A program made the translations under genes and the position numbers. DNA of 18,908 bases, taken from Bacillota bacterium. GTDB lineage: Bacteria; Bacillota; Clostridia; Clostridiales; Clostridiaceae. Position 1 is the stretch's first letter; the number at the start of each line of letters is the position of its first letter. The notes beneath the pieces are model-generated. The model was given only the letters and a program-made list of their open reading frames with translations. It made no database searches and had not been told where the DNA came from. Below, in pieces: positions 13,408 through 18,908 of the stretch. The stretch lies in the NCBI GenBank assembly GCA_023424785.1, contig JAFADP010000142.1, positions 1-18,908 on the forward strand, given 5' to 3'.

Positions 13408-13586
13408 ATTTTAGGAGGCGATTTATTATAATAAACTTATACTATATTATATTAATAATTACATAATAATATAACTGAAATGTTTTAGTTTTTATAAAAA
13501 TCTAATATGTAATATGCTATATCTCTTTAATGTAAATGTTTATTATGCTAATATAAGTATTATATACAAAAAAGGGGTGAGTCTAA

Positions 13587-13859
13587 ATGGGTCTAGCAAA
13601 TGATATGTATAAAATTGCAATGGAGAGTCAAAGAAATAAAATAGATGAAGATTTAATTGCAATAATTAGAGAAGCTAGTGATAGGGGAGAGACTTATTGC
13701 GAGGTAGACTATATATCAGAAGATGATAAAGTACGTCTAGAGTATGAAGGGTTTATAATAACTGAAGAGGAAGAGAAAAGAACAGTCTATATGCATAAGA
13801 TTCCTATTAAAAAGACGTATAAATATTATGTAATTGATTGGAGTCAAGCTCATGACTAA
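13587..13859 (+). CDS. Small hypothetical protein
   Basis: A 90-residue, mostly acidic protein with a strong ribosome site AAAGGGGTGA (13571-13580). The layout is an N-terminal helix (NDMYKIAMESQRNKIDEDLIAI in two parts), a segment EASDRGETYCEVDYISEDDK, then beta-prone residues around LEYEGFIITEEEE and the end YKYYVIDW. That helix, charged turn and final aromatic-I-x-W strand loosely resemble small proteins common in clostridial prophages. This is an impression, not a family assignment. It starts a tight cassette with the membrane peptide (14 bases on) and the Nudix gene. The 179 bases before it hold an orphan AGGAGG (13413-13418) and AT-rich DNA with no gene. Confidence 0.7.
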   Translation: MGLANDMYKIAMESQRNKIDEDLIAIIREASDRGETYCEVDYISEDDKVRLEYEGFIITEEEEKRTVYMHKIPIKKTYKYYVIDWSQAHD

Positions 13860-13873
13860 AAGGAGAGGATAAA

Positions 13874-14035
13874 ATGTATAATGATAATAAAAAGAAAAAA
13901 CTAACTTTTAAAGAAATTTTATTTTGGATTATAGCATCCATAGTATCACTAGCTATAGGAATAGGATTATTATTCTTATTTATGTATGTTTTTTTTGATA
14001 CTACAGTAGATATAACAAAAGGATTTTTAAATTAA
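13874..14035 (+). CDS. Small single-span membrane protein
   Basis: A 53-residue protein beginning at ATG 13874 after AGGAGAGG (13861-13868). A lysine-rich cytoplasmic head (MYNDNKKKKLTFKE) is followed by one transmembrane helix (about 16-41, LFWIIASIVSLAIGIGLLF and onward) and a short outer tail (DTTVDITKGFLN). By the positive-inside rule the N-terminus stays in the cytoplasm. It has no cysteine or known motif. It is spaced 14 bases after and 16 bases before its neighbours, so it is co-transcribed with them. The function is unknown. Confidence 0.7.
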   Translation: MYNDNKKKKLTFKEILFWIIASIVSLAIGIGLLFLFMYVFFDTTVDITKGFLN

Positions 14036-14051
14036 TTTAGAGGATGTATAT

Positions 14052-14612
14052 ATGAGTTATATAGATGATATAAAAGCATATGTTCCATTTAATGAACAAG
14101 AAAGAAAGGATAAAGAACTTATTTTAAATTGTATTAATACTTATGATAATATACTTACTCGTAGTAATCCATTAGTACACATAACAAGTTCAGGTTACAT
14201 TGTAAATAAAACAAGAAATAAGGTTCTTATGGTATTTCATAATATTTATAATAGTTGGTCTTGGACTGGTGGGCATGCAGATGGAGATGATAACCTACTT
14301 AAGGTAGCTATAAAAGAAGCTCAAGAAGAAACAGGAATAAATAATTTAAGATTGTTATATCCGGGTATATTCTCTCTTGATGTAATAACTGTAGAGGGGC
14401 ATATTAAAAAAGATGAATATATATCTTCTCATCTCCATTTATCTATATGTTATTTACTAGAAGGGGATGAATCAGAAAAATTATATATAAAAGAAGATGA
14501 AAATAGTGATGTATCATGGGTAAATATTGAAGAGGTAAATAAATATTCTACTGAGCCCAAAATGATAAAAATTTATAACAAGTTTCATAAGAAGCTAAAA
14601 ACCCTTTTATAA
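14052..14612 (+). CDS. Nudix hydrolase
   Basis: A 186-residue protein with a Nudix box at 74-96. Read against G-x5-E-x7-R-E-U-x-E-E-x-G-U it gives G74, D80 in place of E, K88 in place of R, then E89, E92, E93 and G95 (core KEAQEETGI). The metal-binding EExG part is intact. The upstream WSWTGGH and SGYIVN fit the family's beta-strands. Such enzymes hydrolyse nucleoside diphosphates linked to another group; the substrate cannot be told here. The N-terminal 40 residues are a family-type helical extension. The ATG follows AGAGGAT at 14039-14045. The preceding membrane peptide gene is 16 bases away. Whether the nearby nrdD-nrdG dNTP synthesis genes are functionally linked is speculative. Confidence 0.9.
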   Translation: MSYIDDIKAYVPFNEQERKDKELILNCINTYDNILTRSNPLVHITSSGYIVNKTRNKVLMVFHNIYNSWSWTGGHADGDDNLLKVAIKEAQEETGINNLRLLYPGIFSLDVITVEGHIKKDEYISSHLHLSICYLLEGDESEKLYIKEDENSDVSWVNIEEVNKYSTEPKMIKIYNKFHKKLKTLL

Positions 14613-14626
14613 TGATACAGTAAACA

Positions 14627-14676
14627 TTTACAAAGTATTTTGTATAAGTTTTTTTAGTTTTGTAAAGTCTTTTTTT
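14627..14676 (+). terminator. Weak terminator or operator: repeated TTTGTA half-sites
   Basis: TTTACAAA (14627-14634) can pair with TTTGTAAA (14659-14666), followed by GTC and seven T, as in a weak AT-rich terminator for the Nudix cassette. Within it lies a competing perfect palindrome, TACAAA-GTAT-TTTGTA (14629-14644). The half-site TTTGTA recurs exactly 20 bases later, about two helical turns. It may instead be an operator for nrdD. Confidence 0.4.
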
Positions 14677-14691
14677 ATAATAATTTTTGTG

Positions 14692-14697
14692 TATAAT
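14692..14697 (+). promoter_or_regulatory. Likely -10 element of nrdD-nrdG
   Basis: A perfect TATAAT lies 102 bases before the nrdD ATG, with only a T-rich, poor -35. The predicted leader would contain a hairpin ATTGCTAA/TTAGTAAT (14707-14729) and a second, AATAAT-AGTG-ATTATT (14735-14750). No good match to the NrdR box was found. Confidence 0.4.
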
Positions 14698-14798
14698 AAA
14701 GAATAGATTGCTAAGTAAACGTTAGTAATTCTTTAATAATAGTGATTATTAATTATTATTTTTTGTTATTTTACAATTTAATTACGGAAGGGGAACGC

Positions 14799-16919
14799 AT
14801 GGAAGTAATAAAGAGAGATGGAAGTAAAGTTCCATTTGATAAGATGAAGATACGAGAAGCAATAACTAAAGCTATGAAAAATGGAAGTGGAATTTATCTG
14901 CCTGATATAGCTAAGTTAATAGCCAACGATGCTGAAAAATTCTTTAAGTCAGAAGGAGATACAACTACTATATACATGATAGAAAGTTATGTATATGATA
15001 GATTAGTTCATTATGGTCAATCTATTACCGCTAAGGCTTATGAAGGGTATAGAGCCGTACAATCTTTTAAAAGAAACGTAAATACTACTGACGAAAGTAT
15101 ATTAGGTTTATTAAGTAAAACAAATGAAGATGTACTAAAAGAAAATTCAAACAAAAACTCTGTTATTGCAGCTACTCAAAGAGACTTAATAGCAGGAGAA
15201 GTATCTAAGGATATTTCAAGAAGAAGACTTATACCATCTTACATAGTTCAAGCACATGATGAAGGAGCAATCCATTGGCATGATATGGATTATACCTTAT
15301 CACCAATATTTAACTGTTGCTTAATTAACTTAGAGGATATGTTAGATAATGGAACAGTAATTAATGATAAATTAGTAGAAAGCCCTAAATCTTTTGGAAC
15401 AGCTTGTACTGTAACTACACAAATTATGGCACAAGTTGCTAGTAACCAATATGGTGGACAAAGTATAACTATTAAGCATTTAGCTAAGTATCTTAGAAAA
15501 ACTTATGATAAATTTTATAAATTCTATTTAGAAAAGTATAACAATGAAGAGTTAGCTAGAGATTTAGCTAATGATATGAAAATGAAAGATCTAAAAGATG
15601 GTGTTCAAACTATAAGATATCAATTATCTACATTACAAACAACTAATGGACAGTCACCTTTTGGAACAATTTATCTTGAAATTGAATTAGGTCATGAATA
15701 TGAAGAAGAAATGGCTTTAATTTGTGAGGAAATGATAAAGCAAAGATTAGAAGGAATGAAAAACTATAAAGGTCAAGAAATAGGAGAAGCATTCCCTAAA
15801 CTTGTATATCTTTTAGATGAACATAACTGTTTAGAAGGTGGTAAGTATGATTATATAACTAAGCTTGCTGCTAAGTGTACAGCTAAAAGATTAGTACCTG
15901 ATTACCAATCAGCTAAAATAATGAGACAAAATTATGAAGGGAATACTTTCCCACCAATGGGATGTAGATCGCACTTATCACCATGGAAAGATGAAAATGG
16001 AAACTATAAATGGTATGGTAGATTTAATCAAGGAGTAGTAAGTTTAAACTTACCTCAAATAGCTATTATTGCAGATAAGGATATGGAGCTTTTCTGGGAT
16101 ATGCTAGATCAAAGATTAGAACTATGTAAAGAAGCATTACTTGCAAGACATACAATGCTGTTATCTACATTATCAGATGTTTCTCCAATACATTGGCAAC
16201 ATGGTGCAATTGCTAGATTAGAAAAAGGAGAAACTATTGACAAACTTCTTAAGGATGGATATTCAACTTTATCATTAGGATATGTTGGTATATGTGAAAT
16301 GACATATGCAATGTTAGGAGTAAGTCATACGAGCCCAGAAGGAGAAAAATTCGCTTTAGAAGTAATGAATCATATGAAGGATGCTTGTGATAAATGGAAG
16401 GCTGAAACAGGCTTAGGATTTGGTTTATACGGTACTCCTGCAGAAAACTTAATTTATAGATTCTGTAGATTAGATAAACAAAAATTTGGTGAAATAGAAA
16501 ATGTAACTGATAAGTTATATTATACTAATTCATACCATGTTCATGTATGTGAAAATATAGATGCATTTTCAAAATTAAAATTTGAATCACAATTCCATAA
16601 TATTAGTTTAGGTGGATGTATATCTTATATAGAAGTACCTGATATGAGCAGAAATTTAGAAGCTATTGAACAAGTAATAAACTTTATTTATCATAATATT
16701 CAATATGCAGAAATAAATACAAAGCCTGATATATGCTATAAATGTGGATATACAGGAGAAATTAAGTTAGATGATAATTTAACTTGGTACTGTCCATCTT
16801 GCGGGAATAAGGATGAAAAAGAAATGCAAGTAATGAGAAGAACTTGTGGGTATATAGGTACAAACTTCTGGAATAAAGGACGTACAGCAGAAATTGGAGA
16901 TAGAGTTTTACATTTATAA
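14799..16919 (+). CDS. nrdD: Anaerobic ribonucleoside-triphosphate reductase
   Basis: A 706-residue class III ribonucleotide reductase that makes dNTPs from NTPs without oxygen, using a glycyl radical. An ATP-cone allosteric domain (about 1-90, beginning EVIKRDGSKVPFDKMKIREA) precedes the barrel with cysteines at NCC (172-174) and PPMGCRS (C389). A C-terminal zinc site has C646, C649, C665 and C668. The glycyl radical loop RRTCGYIGTN places the radical at G684. The frame is open back to an ATG at 14742, but ATG 14799 is preceded by GGAAGGGG (14786-14793) and starts exactly at the ATP cone, so the 19 extra residues are rejected. The activase gene nrdG follows 12 bases later. Length and motifs are complete. 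Confidence 0.97.
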   Translation: MEVIKRDGSKVPFDKMKIREAITKAMKNGSGIYLPDIAKLIANDAEKFFKSEGDTTTIYMIESYVYDRLVHYGQSITAKAYEGYRAVQSFKRNVNTTDESILGLLSKTNEDVLKENSNKNSVIAATQRDLIAGEVSKDISRRRLIPSYIVQAHDEGAIHWHDMDYTLSPIFNCCLINLEDMLDNGTVINDKLVESPKSFGTACTVTTQIMAQVASNQYGGQSITIKHLAKYLRKTYDKFYKFYLEKYNNEELARDLANDMKMKDLKDGVQTIRYQLSTLQTTNGQSPFGTIYLEIELGHEYEEEMALICEEMIKQRLEGMKNYKGQEIGEAFPKLVYLLDEHNCLEGGKYDYITKLAAKCTAKRLVPDYQSAKIMRQNYEGNTFPPMGCRSHLSPWKDENGNYKWYGRFNQGVVSLNLPQIAIIADKDMELFWDMLDQRLELCKEALLARHTMLLSTLSDVSPIHWQHGAIARLEKGETIDKLLKDGYSTLSLGYVGICEMTYAMLGVSHTSPEGEKFALEVMNHMKDACDKWKAETGLGFGLYGTPAENLIYRFCRLDKQKFGEIENVTDKLYYTNSYHVHVCENIDAFSKLKFESQFHNISLGGCISYIEVPDMSRNLEAIEQVINFIYHNIQYAEINTKPDICYKCGYTGEIKLDDNLTWYCPSCGNKDEKEMQVMRRTCGYIGTNFWNKGRTAEIGDRVLHL

Positions 16920-16931
16920 GAAGGGATTATA

Positions 16932-17435
16932 ATGAATTACGCAGAAATAAGAAAATTTGATGTTTCAAATGGACCAAATGTAAGAACCACCTTATTTGTT
17001 AGTGGATGTACTAATAACTGTAATGGATGTTTTAATAGAGAATTACAGGATTTTAACTATGGTACTCCTTGGAGTAAAGAAATTGAGGAAGAATTCATGG
17101 GATATGTTAAAAATGACAATATTCTAGGAGTTAATATACTAGGTGGAGAACCTATGGAACAAACTAAAGATAATGATTTAGTAAATCTATTAAAGAGAAT
17201 AAAAGATGAAACTAATAAGTCTATTTGGTTATGGTCAGGATTTTTATTTGAAGATATAATAAAAGATAGTAAAAAGAAAGAGATTTTATCCTTAGTAGAT
17301 GTTCTTATTGATGGAAGGTTTATACTAGAAATGAGAGATATAACTCTAAAATATAGAGGATCTAGTAATCAAAGAGTTATAGATGTAAATAAATCACTAA
17401 TAAATAATGAAGTAGTTTTAATAGATAATATTTAA
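16932..17435 (+). CDS. nrdG: Anaerobic ribonucleotide reductase activating protein
   Basis: A 167-residue radical SAM enzyme that uses a 4Fe-4S cluster and S-adenosylmethionine to create the glycyl radical on NrdD. The CxxxCxxC motif is C26, C30, C33 (SGCTNNCNGCFN), and the SAM-contacting GGEP lies at 71-74. Size and order match typical nrdDG operons. AAGAAGGG precedes the ATG 12 bases after the nrdD stop. A strong terminator follows at once, so the operon is just these two genes. Confidence 0.96.
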   Translation: MNYAEIRKFDVSNGPNVRTTLFVSGCTNNCNGCFNRELQDFNYGTPWSKEIEEEFMGYVKNDNILGVNILGGEPMEQTKDNDLVNLLKRIKDETNKSIWLWSGFLFEDIIKDSKKKEILSLVDVLIDGRFILEMRDITLKYRGSSNQRVIDVNKSLINNEVVLIDNI

Positions 17436-17437
17436 TT

Positions 17438-17488
17438 AAAAGTGTGAATGATTGCTTTTATTATAAAAGTAGTAAATTCACACTTTTT
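17438..17488 (+). terminator. Intrinsic terminator after nrdG
   Basis: AAAAGTGTGAAT (17438-17449) pairs perfectly with ATTCACACTTTT (17476-17487), with a T run at its end. The 26-base interior contains a second helix, CTTTTAT-T-ATAAAAG, so the structure is a long, interrupted hairpin. Confidence 0.9.
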
Positions 17489-17535
17489 ATATTTAAAAAT
17501 ATTTTAGAATAATACTAAAAATTACTGGAAATTAA

Positions 17536-17544
17536 TGTTATAAT
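17536..17544 (+). promoter_or_regulatory. Extended -10 promoter for the last operon
   Basis: TGTTATAAT fits the TGnTATAAT extended -10 element, 30 bases before the ATG at 17575, with AAGGAGG at 17562-17568 between. The -35 region is weak, as is usual for extended -10 promoters. Confidence 0.55.
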
Positions 17545-17574
17545 ATTAATAAAGTTGTGTTAAGGAGGATAAGA

Positions 17575-18102
17575 ATGGGCTATAGCTTAAATGAAGAAAA
17601 TACTAAAAATGTTGTTTATTCTGAAGATAATATAGAATTACAAAAGCTATCAGAGGATGCACTTAAAAATAAAAAGATATCTTCCTATTCTCAAGATGAA
17701 AAAGCATACTTATTAGTTAAGTGTACAGGTAATATTTATATTTATAATAATGGTGTTTGTGAGTTAATCTCTAAGGATGATATACAGTATATAGATTTAA
17801 ATAAGTATGAGATATTTACAAATAACGATTGTATAAAAGATTATGATAAACACTTAGAACTATGCAAAAAGAAAGAGCCTAAGATTATTTATTATAATAA
17901 CATTTCTAAAAAAGAATGTGATAAAATAGATAAAGATACTTTAGTTTCTAACGACTTTAAAGAAACTTATAATAAAAGACAAAGTGAATTATCAAAAATA
18001 GAGAATATAGGATATTTTCTATTACAGAATCAAGAGGAAATAAAGTGCATAAATAATATAAGTTCCTCTGGTTTGTTAGGATATGGACTTAATTTAATAT
18101 AG
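17575..18102 (+). CDS. Hypothetical protein
   Basis: A 175-residue protein I do not recognise. It has no signal peptide or membrane segment and is charged and lysine/asparagine rich. A beta-prone stretch (KAYLLVKCTGNIYIYNNGVC, about 43-62) is followed by a mainly helical, cysteine-containing region and a hydrophobic, glycine-bearing tail (SSGLLGYGLNLI). A frame extension upstream exists, but AAGGAGG six bases before ATG 17575 fixes the start. It is followed 12 bases later by the partial gene at 18115 and is surely in one operon with it. It may act on the same molecule as that protein, but this is inference from position only. Confidence 0.75.
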   Translation: MGYSLNEENTKNVVYSEDNIELQKLSEDALKNKKISSYSQDEKAYLLVKCTGNIYIYNNGVCELISKDDIQYIDLNKYEIFTNNDCIKDYDKHLELCKKKEPKIIYYNNISKKECDKIDKDTLVSNDFKETYNKRQSELSKIENIGYFLLQNQEEIKCINNISSSGLLGYGLNLI

Positions 18103-18114
18103 TAGGAGCAAGCA

Positions 18115-18908
18115 ATGATAGAAGCTTTTCATTCAAATTGGACAGCTCCCTTTTTTACGGTGTATAACGGGGAGTATTTCATAGAAGATTTTGAAATATT
18201 AACTACAATCCTATCAGCGTTAAAATGGAGAGAGTTTAATGGAAATATAAAGATGATAACGGATGAGAGAGGAGCAGAGTATTATAAATCTCTTAATATT
18301 GATACTATTTGGAATAAAGGAATTAATGTTATTTTAGACAAGCTTATAAGCAAAGAAATAGACGCAAATATTTTCTGGGCAGCAGGAAAAATATTTGCCC
18401 TTCAAAGTGAAAATACTCCATGTGCTATGATTGATACAGATTTTATAGTGTGGAATAATATAAATGACATATTACATGATAAAGAGGTATGTACTATTCA
18501 TAGTGAGGATATAACCGATATATACCCCTTTAAGAACGCTTTCATTATGAAGGACAAATATACCTTTGATAGTGATTGGGACTGGCATATTAAGCCTCAG
18601 AACACTGCATTTACGTATATAGCAAATAGAGAGTTTAAGGACTACTATACAAACTCTGCTATAGAATTTATGAAGAACTTAAAAGTGGGAAATAATAGAA
18701 TTGTAAATATGGTGTTTGCAGAGCAAAGATTAATTTCTATGTGTAGTAAAAAAATGAACATTAATATACATGAAATCTTTTCTCTCGATGAATTAAGTAG
18801 AGAAAGACAAACTTTCTTTACTCATATATGGGGATATAAAGAAGTTTTAAGAACTAATAAAAATGAAAGATGTAATTTTTGCGTAAGATGTATTAGAAGA
18901 ATACTTAA
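18115..18908 (+). CDS. Unknown protein with DTD motif, possibly glycosyltransferase-like (partial)
   Basis: An open frame of 264 codons runs off the right edge, beginning at ATG 18115 after AGGAG (18104-18108). No signal peptide or membrane segment is seen. Residues 84-113 (IFWAAGKIFALQ, then CAMIDTDFIVWNN) resemble the nucleotide-sugar site of GT-A fold glycosyltransferases, with DTD at 107-109 in the position of the metal-binding DxD after a hydrophobic strand. The opening EAFHSNW and layout recall the DUF6734 group of uncharacterised proteins, from memory and unverified. The visible end is cysteine rich (C253, C256, C259; RCNFCVRC). The missing 3' part may contain further domains. Function in surface or glycan chemistry is only a hypothesis. 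Confidence 0.65.
   Translation, partial: MIEAFHSNWTAPFFTVYNGEYFIEDFEILTTILSALKWREFNGNIKMITDERGAEYYKSLNIDTIWNKGINVILDKLISKEIDANIFWAAGKIFALQSENTPCAMIDTDFIVWNNINDILHDKEVCTIHSEDITDIYPFKNAFIMKDKYTFDSDWDWHIKPQNTAFTYIANREFKDYYTNSAIEFMKNLKVGNNRIVNMVFAEQRLISMCSKKMNINIHEIFSLDELSRERQTFFTHIWGYKEVLRTNKNERCNFCVRCIRRIL

Noticed and set aside
14629..14644. NrdR box before nrdD
   Set aside because: The 16-bp palindrome TACAAAGTATTTTGTA has the right length but lacks the ACAC/GTGT ends of the NrdR consensus, so I report it only as an unnamed palindrome.
14742..14798. Nineteen-residue N-terminal extension of NrdD
   Set aside because: The upstream ATG lacks an SD. The residues (YYFLLFYNL) do not belong to the ATP cone, and GGAAGGGG sits correctly for ATG 14799.
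1..18908. CRISPR array, tRNA, rRNA or complete insertion sequence
   Set aside because: No spaced direct repeats, cloverleaf, rRNA-like sequence or transposase frame was found on either strand.

Overview
The window is strongly AT-rich. It carries an endospore-former's gene set in an order typical of Clostridium sensu stricto: the spoIIM tail, xerD, deoB, a pyrimidine-nucleoside phosphorylase and dacF, then scpA-scpB, ytfI-ytfJ homologues on the minus strand, and an anaerobic nrdD-nrdG pair. Strong AAGGAGG-type Shine-Dalgarno (SD) sites, T-tailed hairpin terminators and oxygen-sensitive radical enzymes agree with an obligately anaerobic clostridium. The species cannot be named from this sequence alone.

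Positions 1-9201 are conserved core. One plus-strand run holds the spoIIM tail, an intact but catalytically degenerate xerD, and the deoxynucleoside salvage genes deoB and pyn, closed by a terminator. dacF (D,D-carboxypeptidase) follows with its own leader hairpin and terminator. A new promoter then serves scpA-scpB (the SMC condensin partners). Two minus-strand sporulation-linked genes, a DUF2953 protein and GerW/YtfJ, converge on scpB through a shared hairpin terminator. A second carboxypeptidase gene is followed by deoC. DeoB, Pyn and DeoC together turn pyrimidine deoxynucleosides into glyceraldehyde-3-phosphate and acetaldehyde.

Positions 9202-11588 hold a translationally coupled pair: a PyrK-like iron-sulfur flavoprotein and a cysteine-containing FAD oxidoreductase. 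They look like an electron-transfer complex whose substrate I cannot identify.

Positions 11546-13407 look like accessory DNA. Two near-identical hairpin terminators, 43 and 45 bases long, bracket an unrecognised secreted 330-residue protein, a non-coding stretch with two adjacent hairpins sharing a TTAG loop, and two overlapping small genes of unknown function. Possible scraps of other genes lie beside both terminators. Next comes a three-gene cassette at 13587-14612: a 90-residue unknown, a single-span membrane peptide and a Nudix hydrolase.

Positions 14627-17488 hold nrdD-nrdG, which make deoxyribonucleotides anaerobically, behind a palindrome-rich leader. The window ends in a new operon of an unrecognised 175-residue protein and a partial protein with a DTD motif that may be glycosyltransferase-like. 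No tRNA, rRNA, CRISPR array or intact insertion sequence was seen, and no stretch longer than 300 bases lacks a gene.
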